Shown here piece by piece: positions 57,060 to 64,000 of a stretch of 64,000 bases of DNA. This DNA comes from Roseobacter weihaiensis (lineage in GTDB: Bacteria; Pseudomonadota; Alphaproteobacteria; Rhodobacterales; Rhodobacteraceae). The DNA is taken from the NCBI RefSeq assembly GCF_020622345.1, contig NZ_JACNMO010000002.1, positions 310,001 to 374,000 on the forward strand, read 5' to 3'. A model generated the notes under the pieces. That model saw only the letters and a program-made list of their open reading frames with translations, had not been told where the DNA came from and ran no database searches. A program made the position numbers and the translations under genes. The first letter of the stretch is position 1, and every line of letters begins with the position of its first letter.

Positions 57060-57649
57060 CCCAGACCACCACATTCCCGGAACTGGCCCTGCTGACGCTG
57101 CGGGACCCGCGCGCTGCCGCAGAGATCATTCTCGGCTGGAATATATCTCGCGAAGCTCTCTGGACGGCCATTGCGCTGGTCAGTGTAATCGTGACAATCC
57201 TGTCGACACTGTCGAACCTGGCCTTTCCCGTACCCGCGCCGTTGAATGCCGTCGTGGGTAATCCGCTGATGTATTTCATTGTCGCGGCGGGCGGGTTTGT
57301 GGCGACTGTCTATGCGGTTTACTGGACCGGTATGATGCTGGGCGGGCGTGGCACGGTCGAGGACCTGATGCTGCTGATCCTATGGCTCCAGGCGCTCCGC
57401 GCCGCCGCTCAGGTGGCGGTACTGCTCACCTTGCTGGTCGCGCCGGTACTGGCAAGCTTTCTGGTGTTGTTTGTTGCGGTCGCCACGCTTTGGATCTTTG
57501 TTCAGTTCATCAGCATCGGTCTGCATCTGGAATCCATTTTGCGCGCACTTGTCGTGTTGGTTATCAGTGCTGTGGCGCTGGTTGCCGGTCTGAGCTTTCT
57601 GCTGTCCCTGATCGGCTTTACCCCGGTAGGAGGACCTCCAAATGTATGA
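57056..57649 (+). CDS. YIP1-family membrane protein (second of two)
   Basis: Membrane protein of 197 residues. The N-terminal LLTLRDPRAAAEIILGWNISREALWTAIALV is the usual YIP1 beginning (a short amphipathic part, then helix 1). Four more hydrophobic segments follow: MYFIVAAGGFVATVYAVYW, LLILWLQALRAAAQVAVLL, VAPVLASFLVLFVAVATLWIF and LVVLVISAVALVAGLSFLL. It overlaps sufS by 8 bases, and the sufS ribosome site (AGGAGG) lies inside its last codons, so they are translated together. Confidence 0.75.
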   Translation: MTQTTTFPELALLTLRDPRAAAEIILGWNISREALWTAIALVSVIVTILSTLSNLAFPVPAPLNAVVGNPLMYFIVAAGGFVATVYAVYWTGMMLGGRGTVEDLMLLILWLQALRAAAQVAVLLTLLVAPVLASFLVLFVAVATLWIFVQFISIGLHLESILRALVVLVISAVALVAGLSFLLSLIGFTPVGGPPNV

Positions 57650-58862
57650 TGTAGAGAAAATCCGGGGCGATTTCCCGATCCTCAGCCGCGAAGTCAATGG
57701 CAAACCGCTGGTCTATCTCGACAATGGGGCCTCGGCCCAAAAGCCGCAGGTGGTGATCGATGCCATAAGCAACGCCTATGCCCACGAATACGCCAATGTG
57801 CACAGGGGTCTGCACTTCCTGTCGAACCTGGCCACCGACAAATACGAAAGCGTCCGAGGGGTGATCGCGCGGTTTCTCAACGCGGCATCCGAAGATGAGA
57901 TCGTGCTCAATTCAGGCACCACCGAAGGCATCAACATGGTCGCTTATGGCTGGGCGATGCCACGTCTGGAAGCGGGGGATGAGATCATCCTGTCGGTGAT
58001 GGAACACCACGCCAATATCGTGCCCTGGCATTTCCTGCGCGAACGGCAGGGTGTCGTGCTGAAATGGGTGGATGTGGACAGCACCGGCGCCTTGGACCCG
58101 CAGGCGGTGATCGATGCCATCACCCCCAAGACAAAGCTGATCGCCGTCACGCATCTGTCCAATATGCTGGGCACACGGGTGGATGTGAAAACCATCACCG
58201 CCGAAGCCCACGCCCGCGGCGTGCCGGTTCTGGTCGATGGCTCGCAGGCCGCCGTGCATCAGCCTGTCGATCTGCAGGATCTGGGCTGTGATTTCTATGC
58301 CATCACCGGGCACAAGCTTTACGGACCGTCGGGATCAGGCGCGATCTATGTCAAGGCGGACCGCATGGCCGAGATGCGCCCCTTCATCGGCGGCGGCGAT
58401 ATGATCAAGGAAGTGACCAAAGAGACAGTCACCTATAACGACCCGCCGATGATGTTCGAAGCCGGCACGCCGGGGATCGTACAGACCATCGGTCTCGGCG
58501 TCGCACTTGAGTATATGATGGAGTTGGGGATGGAGAATATCGCCGCCCATGAGGACGGCCTGCGGGATTACACCAGCGCGCGCCTCAGCGGTCTGAACTG
58601 GCTTCAACTTCAGGGCACAACCCCCGACAAAGCCGCGATTTTCAGCTTTACCCTGGACGGCGCGGCCCATGCCCATGACATCTCGACCATTCTCGACAAG
58701 AAGGGTGTGGCGGTGCGGGCCGGGCAGCATTGCGTCGGACCGTTGATGGAGCATATGGGCCTGACGGCGACCTGCCGCGCGTCCTTTGGTCTCTACAACA
58801 CCAAGGCCGAAGTCGATGTCCTGGTCGAAGCGCTCGAGCTCGCGCATGATCTTTTTGCCTGA
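57642..58862 (+). CDS. sufS: Cysteine desulfurase, class II (SufS)
   Basis: PLP-dependent desulfurase of 406 residues that feeds SufBCD. It begins VEKIRGDFPILSREVNGKPLVYLDNGASAQKP; the PLP lysine is in YAITGHKLYGPSGSGAIYV; the catalytic cysteine is in VRAGQHCVGPLMEHMG on the short class II loop. Normally SufE or SufU activates it; neither is in the window, nor are the sufT (DUF59) and sufA genes often found after sufS in this group. The operon ends here, 58 bases before a tRNA fragment. Confidence 0.96.
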   Translation: MYDVEKIRGDFPILSREVNGKPLVYLDNGASAQKPQVVIDAISNAYAHEYANVHRGLHFLSNLATDKYESVRGVIARFLNAASEDEIVLNSGTTEGINMVAYGWAMPRLEAGDEIILSVMEHHANIVPWHFLRERQGVVLKWVDVDSTGALDPQAVIDAITPKTKLIAVTHLSNMLGTRVDVKTITAEAHARGVPVLVDGSQAAVHQPVDLQDLGCDFYAITGHKLYGPSGSGAIYVKADRMAEMRPFIGGGDMIKEVTKETVTYNDPPMMFEAGTPGIVQTIGLGVALEYMMELGMENIAAHEDGLRDYTSARLSGLNWLQLQGTTPDKAAIFSFTLDGAAHAHDISTILDKKGVAVRAGQHCVGPLMEHMGLTATCRASFGLYNTKAEVDVLVEALELAHDLFA

Positions 58863-58881
58863 CCGATCAAAGATTTTGCAA

Positions 58882-58910
58882 TTGCGGGTCCCCGTGCTCC
58901 GGTCTATACC
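58882..58910 (+). promoter_or_regulatory. Promoter-like pair before the tRNA-Arg remnant
   Basis: TTGCGG (58882-58887) and TATACC (58905-58910) are spaced by 17 bases, with the tRNA 5' half beginning 10 bases after the -10. This suggests the remnant keeps the promoter of a former tRNA gene, which may now also transcribe the intact tRNA-Arg downstream. Confidence 0.45.
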
Positions 58911-58919
58911 GCCTGACGT

Positions 58920-58968
58920 GGACCATTAGTTCAGCTGGATAGAGCGCCGCCCTCCGAAGGCGGATGTC
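58920..58968 (+). pseudogene. 5' half of a tRNA-Arg(CCG) gene, 3' part missing
   Basis: GGACCAT-TA-GTTC...GAGC-G-CCGCC-CTCCGAA-GGCGG-ATGTC forms an intact 5' acceptor strand, D arm and anticodon arm with a perfect 5-bp stem and anticodon CCG. After 58968 the sequence diverges: no T arm and no ATGGTCC acceptor complement follow. The retained part shows no decay, so truncation seems recent or is maintained. Confidence 0.75.
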
Positions 58969-59098
58969 AAGTCTGGCGACAGCTGAAGGTGCTGGCAAAA
59001 GTAATTTGCGAAACAAAGGCTTGGGCAGATGTTCGGATCGCCCTTCAAACCGGCCAAAAGTTCGCGTAAGCACTGCGTAAGCAGTAGGAAGAAATAGA

Positions 59099-59175
59099 GC
59101 ACCCGTAGCTCAGCTGGATAGAGTGTCGGCCTCCGAAGCCGAAGGTCACAGGTTCGAATCCTGTCGGGTGCGCCA
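59099..59175 (+). tRNA. tRNA-Arg (anticodon CCG)
   Basis: Complete 77-nt cloverleaf with encoded CCA: acceptor GCACCCG/CGGGTGC, D stem GCTC/GAGT, anticodon arm TCGGC-CTCCGAA-GCCGA with anticodon CCG, T arm ACAGG-TTCGAAT-CCTGT. Its sequence differs from the truncated tRNA-Arg(CCG) 130 bases upstream in acceptor and anticodon stems, so it is not a simple tandem duplicate. Confidence 0.97.
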
Positions 59176-59199
59176 TTTCTTCAAAGAAATCAATTTTTT
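59175..59199 (+). terminator. Weak terminator after tRNA-Arg
   Basis: ATTTCT/AGAAAT 6-bp stem with a TCAA loop, then six T residues 3 bases further on. AT-rich but well placed directly behind the tRNA. Confidence 0.5.
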
Positions 59200-59527
59200 A
59201 CGTCCTCTTGAAGAACGATGCTCAGCCGCGAATGTGCATTTGAGGCGTCATTACCGTCCTCACCATTGTCACTTGAGCATATCAATCAACGCGAACGACC
59301 TCGTTAGTTGCTGTTTGTAGCTATCTGGCCAAACAGTTGACCACTGCGTGTAGCCGGTCAGCGCGAATAAACGGTAAAATAGCGCCTTACCATCATCTAG
59401 CGCCTGTACAACGCAAGCATCTTGCTTCGCCTGCTTAGTGAGTGGAATAACAACATCGTTTCATGTATCATGACGCGTAGATTAGCTGAGAAAATCAGGG
59501 GATTTGCAACTGCATCATTAAGTCAGC
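59176..59527. other. 352-base non-coding stretch, island edge
   Basis: No gene found. Base composition drops clearly below that of the preceding 59 kb. Both strands are broken by stop codons; short open pieces on the minus strand (around 59330-59470) do not match anything I recognise. Only the tRNA terminator at its left end can be assigned. Confidence 0.5.
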
Positions 59528-59728
59528 ATGCAGACGTCACTGTTCGAAGACGAAGGAGACCCACCGTTGCAGGAGTCGGTGTCCATAGTTGCTAGGTTGC
59601 CAAAGGGCGACTTCACCGCGGTCAGTTCGGATGTGTCGGACCTGTTTGGTTCTGTTTTAGAGGCACTGGTGATGGCATCTGTGTTCGCACTTCAATCCAT
59701 GAGTTTGGTCACAGAGCGTCATGCCTGA
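59528..59728 (+). CDS. Possible small protein overlapping the AraC gene start
   Basis: An open frame of 66 codons (MQTSLFEDEGDPPLQESVSI, ending LVTERHA) that overlaps the AraC-type regulator by 8 bases, which would suit translational coupling. There is no recognisable domain, the upstream ribosome site is poor, and the region is AT-richer, so it may be chance or the remnant of a longer gene. Confidence 0.3.
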   Translation: MQTSLFEDEGDPPLQESVSIVARLPKGDFTAVSSDVSDLFGSVLEALVMASVFALQSMSLVTERHA

Positions 59729-60611
59729 AGGCCGTTTCAACTCTTTTTCCGAGTTCTACCAGAACTCAGACTATGCGAAATTTCCGCTTGAATTTCGCTC
59801 TCAGGGGTCGCTCCCGACGACCTTTATTCGAGCAAAACAGGAAGCACACAGTTTTACAAATGCTGCAGTCCCCGAGGTGGTTTTTCATCTTTCACTCAAT
59901 TCTGACATGGATTTCAGATACGACGCAGGAGATGGCTGGAAATCAGCGGGCCGCCTGCAAACCGGATGCCTTGGGATTTCCCCGGCTGACACTGAGATCA
60001 GATATCAGTGTGAAAGCTATCATGATCTATTGATGGTGGCCGTTCCAGCGGATGGGATCGACGATCTGTTCGACGAGTTCCAGTATAATTGTTCGGACTC
60101 ATTTAATCCGGTTTACGGGAACGTTTTCCGGGATGACACCATACGGGCTGCGCTTCTTCGTATGTGGGCAGATAGCGCCAAGCCTGACCGAGCCTCAAGC
60201 CTTATGGTCGATGGGTTACAACAGACAGTCTTGGCCCAATTACTAAGACGTACCAACAAGCCGATGACTGCGTGCGCCCACAAGCTTTCAGACAAAGCAT
60301 TGGCAGCGATTGATGAGTACATTGACGAACAGGAGTTTCTTGGACTGACGATAAAGGAACTCGCGGCCGTTGCGGGGGTAACAGAGTTTCAGTTTGCTCG
60401 TGATTTCAAGAAGACAACCGGGACTACGCCACACCAGTACGTGGTTGAGCAGCGCATTTTGAAGGCACGTGAATTGCTTTCCGACCCAAAGCTGTCTCTG
60501 GTCGACGTTGCCTATGCCTGCGGATTTAGCTCGCAAAGCCACATGACAGACGTCTTCCGCGATAAATTGGGCATTACACCCGGCCGATACAGAGCTCAGA
60601 TCGTCTCTTAG
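59721..60611 (+). CDS. AraC-family transcriptional regulator
   Basis: Regulator of 296 residues. The N-terminal ligand-binding part (about 1-180; EVVFHLSLNSDMDFRYDAGDG) is of the type found in AraC proteins near catabolic or detoxification genes. The C-terminal double helix-turn-helix is at about 195-292: LGLTIKELAAVAGVTEFQFARDFKKTTGTTPHQYVVEQRI and LSLVDVAYACGFSSQSHMTDVFRDKLGITPGRYR. It ends in a 4-base tail-to-tail overlap with the opposite operon, which it may control. Codon and base usage are less GC-rich than in the first 59 kb. Confidence 0.9.
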   Translation: MPEGRFNSFSEFYQNSDYAKFPLEFRSQGSLPTTFIRAKQEAHSFTNAAVPEVVFHLSLNSDMDFRYDAGDGWKSAGRLQTGCLGISPADTEIRYQCESYHDLLMVAVPADGIDDLFDEFQYNCSDSFNPVYGNVFRDDTIRAALLRMWADSAKPDRASSLMVDGLQQTVLAQLLRRTNKPMTACAHKLSDKALAAIDEYIDEQEFLGLTIKELAAVAGVTEFQFARDFKKTTGTTPHQYVVEQRILKARELLSDPKLSLVDVAYACGFSSQSHMTDVFRDKLGITPGRYRAQIVS

Positions 60612-61096
60612 TGCCGGTCACTTTGGTCTGGGTGAACCACATCAAGCAGTTCCCGCAGTTCATCGCAACGCTGCCTATGACAGCACGCAAGGCTTTCGAT
60701 AAGGCTCGAGGTCGGCTGATCCTCCTCAATCGGGAGCGTCACGCGCAGTGTTTCTGCATCTTGCGCGATTTGACCGTGGTCCTCGGCAATTTCCCGCAAC
60801 GCAGCCTCCAGGGCTTCACCAGCCTTGGCTGGTTTGACCGATGACATGACTGACAGATCATTGAACATGGACGGAATGCGAACGGCCTTTAGGTGGACAT
60901 GGCGCGCAATTTCATCTGCGCTGCTATCAAGGTGCTGGCGTGCCGAGACGAGTAGCGTTCCCCTCATCAAATCATTCCCATCGCTCATCGTCCATCCGAG
61001 GTGGCGAACTTTGAACTCGAGGACCAGAATGTCGGCCAGGAGCCTCAGGAGACCCCCGCCTATGATCCGATCGCGATCTCCAACTGCTTCGGTCAT
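60608..61096 (-). CDS. Dps/ferritin-like protein (divergent)
   Basis: Protein of 162 residues, last gene of the operon. LLADILVLEFKVRHLGWTMSDGNDLMRGTLLVSARQHLDSSADEIARHVHLKAVRIP follows the first two helices of Dps (His in helix A, HLDSSADEIAxH at the ferroxidase helix) but with substitutions, so ferroxidase activity is uncertain. The second half has AALREIAEDHGQIAQDAETLR and a His/Cys-containing end. It overlaps the upstream membrane protein gene by 4 bases. Confidence 0.6.
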   Translation of the reverse strand: MTEAVGDRDRIIGGGLLRLLADILVLEFKVRHLGWTMSDGNDLMRGTLLVSARQHLDSSADEIARHVHLKAVRIPSMFNDLSVMSSVKPAKAGEALEAALREIAEDHGQIAQDAETLRVTLPIEEDQPTSSLIESLACCHRQRCDELRELLDVVHPDQSDRH

Positions 61097-61644
61097 GTCG
61101 CTTCGCTAACACTTGCAGGATCAAGCGTCTTGAGACTTTTGATGTTTCGAACCAGCCATCTTGCTGGAATGAAGGCGAAGACAATGCCAAGCGCAGCCAT
61201 GATCAAAGACAGGATCAGGGGGACATCCATCGCAGTGGCAATGACGAATGTCGAATAGACAAAAAATGCGCCAATCCCCGCAAAGGCGAGTACTCCAGCC
61301 GCTGCCACAGCGTGCAGAACCTGTCTTGGCCATGGGATGTTTTGGTTAAGCGCCCGGACGCTTGCGAGGACGGCAATTCCGACGACGAGTTTCAAACCGG
61401 CGAAGGCGAGCGAAAACTGGATATTCGCAAAAACGCCCGCGAACAGAGACGTCACTTCATCCGGCAACGGCGCCCCACCTGTCATCAGTGTCATGGGGCG
61501 CAGCAGGTCTTCCGGCGGGATATCACGCAATTGGCTGGACACGATCGGCTGTGCGATTGCGGCGACAAGCAAAAAGGTACCGATGATGGCCCAGTATCGA
61601 GCCAGCTGTTCGCGCGTGTAGGGCGAGGAGGATTGATCGTTCAT
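61093..61644 (-). CDS. Four-helix membrane protein of unknown function
   Basis: Protein of 183 residues with four hydrophobic helices: YWAIIGTFLLVAAIAQPIV, FSLAFAGLKLVVGIAVLASV, VLHAVAAAGVLAFAGIGAFFVY and VPLILSLIMAALGIVFAFIPA. Short cytoplasmic ends; no family recognised. Overlaps of 4 bases with both neighbours place it firmly in the operon. Confidence 0.7.
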   Translation of the reverse strand: MNDQSSSPYTREQLARYWAIIGTFLLVAAIAQPIVSSQLRDIPPEDLLRPMTLMTGGAPLPDEVTSLFAGVFANIQFSLAFAGLKLVVGIAVLASVRALNQNIPWPRQVLHAVAAAGVLAFAGIGAFFVYSTFVIATAMDVPLILSLIMAALGIVFAFIPARWLVRNIKSLKTLDPASVSEAT

Positions 61645-62192
61645 TGCGTCCCCCTGTCTTTTGGAACGACAGGGTCGGACGTCGGCTCCATTAAGGTGCT
61701 GGGTTGTCCTTCAATTCCATGCCCGCCCAGTTGTGTTTCATCGAGGTAGAGCACGCGGTAGCGACGCTGTCGGAACCGCCAGACGCCGGACTGCCGCTCG
61801 CAAATGTCCTCGTATATGGACAGATTGAAGTTGTCGTTGGACTCTGCATTTTTGGATTTGGCAATTTCATTGACATAGCCGCGGCCCGTTGCCCGGTCAC
61901 CATCGACTTCGGCAACGTAGGATGCTGATGGCAGTTGGATGAACACTTGCCATCTGTCCTTGAGCAGCTGTTCAAAGGCTGAAACAATTGCCGCGCGGCC
62001 GGAAAATCGTTGATTGACTGGCGGCCCGATTTCCCAAACGCCATCGTTTGTCCAAAGGTCGGAAAACACAGCCGTGTCGATCCGGTTTGCAGCATCGGCA
62101 AATCGTGCTGCCAGTTCCACTATCGCCAACCTATCGAGGAGTGCGTCTTTCGCTTCGGGATGTCCTGTCTGAGTCTTGGATTTCACGCTCAT
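61641..62192 (-). CDS. SnoaL-like/NTF2-fold protein
   Basis: NTF2-superfamily protein of 183 residues. LLDRLAIVELAARFADAANRIDTAVFSDLWTNDGVWEIGPPVNQRFSGRAAIVSAFEQLL is the typical SnoaL_4 start; the barrel strands VFIQLPSASYVAEVDGDRATGRGYV and ICERQSGVWRFRQRRYRVLYLDE follow. Such proteins are cyclases, isomerases, dehydratases or ring-hydroxylating-enzyme-like subunits; this one cannot be assigned. GGAG lies 6 bases before ATG 62192. Confidence 0.8.
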   Translation of the reverse strand: MSVKSKTQTGHPEAKDALLDRLAIVELAARFADAANRIDTAVFSDLWTNDGVWEIGPPVNQRFSGRAAIVSAFEQLLKDRWQVFIQLPSASYVAEVDGDRATGRGYVNEIAKSKNAESNDNFNLSIYEDICERQSGVWRFRQRRYRVLYLDETQLGGHGIEGQPSTLMEPTSDPVVPKDRGTQ

Positions 62193-62203
62193 TGGCGCTC
62201 TCC

Positions 62204-63082
62204 TCAGGTTGTGGCCCCGGCAACATGCGTGGCAATAGCATCAGCAACGAAATCGGGCCGTTCTTCGGCCACCCAGTGACCGCATGCGTCGATGATCCCG
62301 CCTGTTACGTTACTTGCAACCAGTCGTGCGGCCTTGACGACGTAGTCGCCCATCACGGCCGATCCGCCATAGGCGAGGACGGGCATGGCCAGCCTCGTTT
62401 TGGCAAGATCGGTCAGTTGCTTGGCCGTTTCGGGTATCGCCTGGTAGTGCATCAGACCTGCGCGAAGAGCGCCGGGGGCAGCGTAGGCGCGATGATAACG
62501 CGCTGCGTCTTCCTGATAGATCGCATTAGGCGTGTAGGCAAAATCCCGGTAGAAATGGTCCAGATATGCCTGGAGGTTTGATGTGATCAGCAGTGTCGCC
62601 AGATCGACATCCTGATGGAACTTGAGGTGCCAGAAAAGTGTCGTCAGATCAGGAACCTCGTCGCTGGTCACGCCCCATAACGGTGCCTCGAAGAGGGCCA
62701 AAGACTTGCACCGTTCAGGATTTGTCGCGGCAAAAGCATAGGCAACCGGCCCGCCGATATCATGCCCGACCACATGGGCGTCTTCGATCGCAAAGTGATT
62801 GAGGATCCTAGTGATGTCCTCGGACTGAGCGGTCGCGTCGTAGCCAGCGAAAGCCTTGAGGCTGTCACCGCATCCGCGCAGGTCCGGTGCGATCAGGCGA
62901 TATCGGTCGGCGAGCCGCGCCATCACCTCCAGCCATTCGGCGGACGTTTGCGGCCAACCGTGCAAAAGCACAATTGTTTGCGCGCCTGCACCCATCGCTA
63001 CGGCGTGAATCGTTCCGCCCTCGACAGGTATGCGATGGCTTTCAGGCTGCACCGGCTTTGCCTTCGGCGAGGTCTTTGGCAT
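62204..63082 (-). CDS. Alpha/beta hydrolase, epoxide hydrolase/haloalkane dehalogenase-like
   Basis: Hydrolase of 292 residues from ATG 63082, overlapping the SRPBCC gene by 41 bases. Oxyanion motif VLLHGWPQTSAEWLE, APDLRGCGDSLK, nucleophile elbow VVGHDIGGPVAYAFA (Asp as nucleophile, as in epoxide hydrolases, fluoroacetate and haloalkane dehalogenases), a cap domain with LDHFYRDFAYTPNA, and the catalytic His in IIDACGHWVAEERPD. The Asp nucleophile excludes ordinary esterases. The substrate is not evident. Confidence 0.87.
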   Translation of the reverse strand: MPKTSPKAKPVQPESHRIPVEGGTIHAVAMGAGAQTIVLLHGWPQTSAEWLEVMARLADRYRLIAPDLRGCGDSLKAFAGYDATAQSEDITRILNHFAIEDAHVVGHDIGGPVAYAFAATNPERCKSLALFEAPLWGVTSDEVPDLTTLFWHLKFHQDVDLATLLITSNLQAYLDHFYRDFAYTPNAIYQEDAARYHRAYAAPGALRAGLMHYQAIPETAKQLTDLAKTRLAMPVLAYGGSAVMGDYVVKAARLVASNVTGGIIDACGHWVAEERPDFVADAIATHVAGATT

Positions 63083-63482
63083 GCCGAACGGCGCCCTCAA
63101 TGGCCTTGGCCCAGTCTGGTTCCGACAGTGATTTGGTCGGGTCCTTCTGGGTCCAGTGCATGGTGTAATCAAGCTCCACGACACCATCTTCTTCGAAGAT
63201 CATATTGATGACGTATCCGGTATAGTCAGGATCGTCTTTCAGCTTGAAAATGACGGTTCGTGTGGCGTCGTCTGCGGTGATAGTCTCATGCACCGTTTTC
63301 TGACCGTCACCATCCTTGGCCACCATGCGGCGCTCAACAGAATCCGGGCCAAATTCCTGCACGATTTCAACATCGATGACACCCGGCACATATTTGTCAG
63401 GTCGACGTATCTTGTCCTTCATCATGTCCCAGAGTTTATCCGCCGCGCAGTCGATCCGGGTCTTGTGGCTGGTGAAGGGCAT
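63042..63482 (-). CDS. SRPBCC-fold protein, AtaL-like
   Basis: Small helix-grip protein of 146 residues. FTSHKTRIDCAADKLWDMMKDKIRRPDKYVPGVIDVEIVQE and DPDYTGYVINMIFEEDGVVELDYTMHWTQKD match the DUF1857/AtaL-like SRPBCC group, which bind or transform hydrophobic small molecules. It starts 9 bases after the epimerase gene and overlaps the hydrolase gene. Confidence 0.78.
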   Translation of the reverse strand: MPFTSHKTRIDCAADKLWDMMKDKIRRPDKYVPGVIDVEIVQEFGPDSVERRMVAKDGDGQKTVHETITADDATRTVIFKLKDDPDYTGYVINMIFEEDGVVELDYTMHWTQKDPTKSLSEPDWAKAIEGAVRHAKDLAEGKAGAA

Positions 63483-63491
63483 AAGTCTCTC

Positions 63492-64000
63492 CTAGATGTT
63501 CATCAAAATCAGGTCGTTGATCGCTTGATCGAGGGCGTACAGACTGCTGGCCTGAGGCGCCCAGCCAACACCTTCTCTGGTTCGTGCAGCACTGAAATTC
63601 TGGTTGATGGCGAGCGCGCCAGCGAATGGACCAAACAAGCCTTGCGCTTCCTCAGTCGTCGCAGGGCGCGCGGGAAGCCCAAGCGCCTGGCCGATCCGCT
63701 CGGCGATACCTTTCATGGTAATGGCGGTTTCCGCTGCGAACCATTTGCCGCCGATGGTGGACTTACTTTCGATGGCATCAACAAGCAGCGCGCCGAAATC
63801 ATCGATATTCACAGTTGACCAAATCTGGTCGCCATTCCCGACATAGAGCGCGGCACCAGCTGACTTTGCGGCCCCAATCAAAAGTGTGGGGAGTGCCGCC
63901 CCGCGGCCACGACCGTAAACGAACGCGCCGTAGCCAATATGGATGGTGATACCATTCCCCTCGTGCTCAAGGATCGCCTCGTCGAGCGTCGCCCGTCCGG
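63492..64000 (-). CDS. NAD-dependent epimerase/dehydratase-like protein (start lies beyond the window)
   Basis: C-terminal part of an extended short-chain dehydrogenase; the frame stays open to the right edge, so the N-terminal NAD-binding motif is not seen. Visible: HIGYGAFVYGRGRGAALPTLL (the active-site proximal loop after the YxxxK helix), GNGDQIWSTVNIDDFGALLVDAI (substrate domain), GKWFAAETAITMKGIAERIGQALG and a C-terminal helix DQAINDLILMNI. It is the first visible gene of the leftward operon. Confidence 0.85.
   Translation of the reverse strand, partial: GRATLDEAILEHEGNGITIHIGYGAFVYGRGRGAALPTLLIGAAKSAGAALYVGNGDQIWSTVNIDDFGALLVDAIESKSTIGGKWFAAETAITMKGIAERIGQALGLPARPATTEEAQGLFGPFAGALAINQNFSAARTREGVGWAPQASSLYALDQAINDLILMNI

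Noticed and set aside
59001-59098. Group I intron interrupting a single tRNA-Arg gene
   Set aside because: The break is after the anticodon stem, not in the anticodon loop, the downstream tRNA is complete by itself with its own 5' half, and no intron core was recognised.

Overview
The window reads as chromosomal DNA of a Rhodobacteraceae alphaproteobacterium, most likely of the marine Roseobacter group. This rests on several traits seen together: high GC with dense, often overlapping operons; an iscR-iscS-suf operon whose IscR has only one cysteine; a CckA kinase with a CtrA-type box (TTAA-N7-TTAA) in front of it; a recA gene with an alphaproteobacterial LexA box (GAAC-N7-GAAC); a usg-family gene; and a zwf-pgl-pgi sugar-phosphate operon. 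No close relative could be checked, so the genus stays open.

Layout. 1-16.5 kb: the 3' part of mfd; a Bcr/CflA-type drug exporter; a thiol oxidoreductase/acyl-CoA ligase pair divergent from an XRE-cupin regulator; a YejA-like peptide-binding protein; a candidate small RNA; 3-hydroxybutyrate dehydrogenase and a patatin lipase; a DUF502 membrane protein; pseudouridine catabolism (psuK, psuG); a DUF4198 protein head to head with a HupE/UreJ protein; a thiE-like gene and trmJ. 16.5-30 kb: heme A synthase, M32 carboxypeptidase, gyrA, usg, a radical SAM protein, zwf-pgl-pgi, a thioesterase and an acyl-CoA ligase. 30-46.3 kb: tRNA-Gly(CCC), a methyltransferase and a corrinoid-activator-like protein, agmatinase, guaB, an RsmB-like methyltransferase, cckA, recA, alaS and typA. 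46.3-58.9 kb: an SMR exporter, a YitT protein, icd with a small upstream gene group, then the iron-sulfur operon iscR-iscS-sufB-(small membrane protein)-ybjQ-sufC-sufD-YIP1-YIP1-sufS.

From 58.9 kb the character changes. Directly behind sufS is the 5' half of a tRNA-Arg(CCG) gene that lacks its T arm and 3' acceptor strand. About 130 bases later comes a complete but different tRNA-Arg(CCG). After that lies a visibly more AT-rich stretch with an AraC-type regulator and a tightly packed opposite-strand operon: NAD-dependent epimerase, SRPBCC, alpha/beta hydrolase, SnoaL-like, four-helix membrane and Dps-like proteins. This looks like the edge of an acquired island inserted at a tRNA, possibly separating the suf operon from its usual sufT/sufA tail.

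The points most worth following are: the promoter-plus-terminator unit at 8131-8241 (candidate sRNA or leader attenuator), the broken tRNA-Arg and the island beyond it, the uncharacterised membrane proteins inside the suf operon, the CtrA box at cckA, and the DUF4198/HupE pair whose start codons share one CATG.
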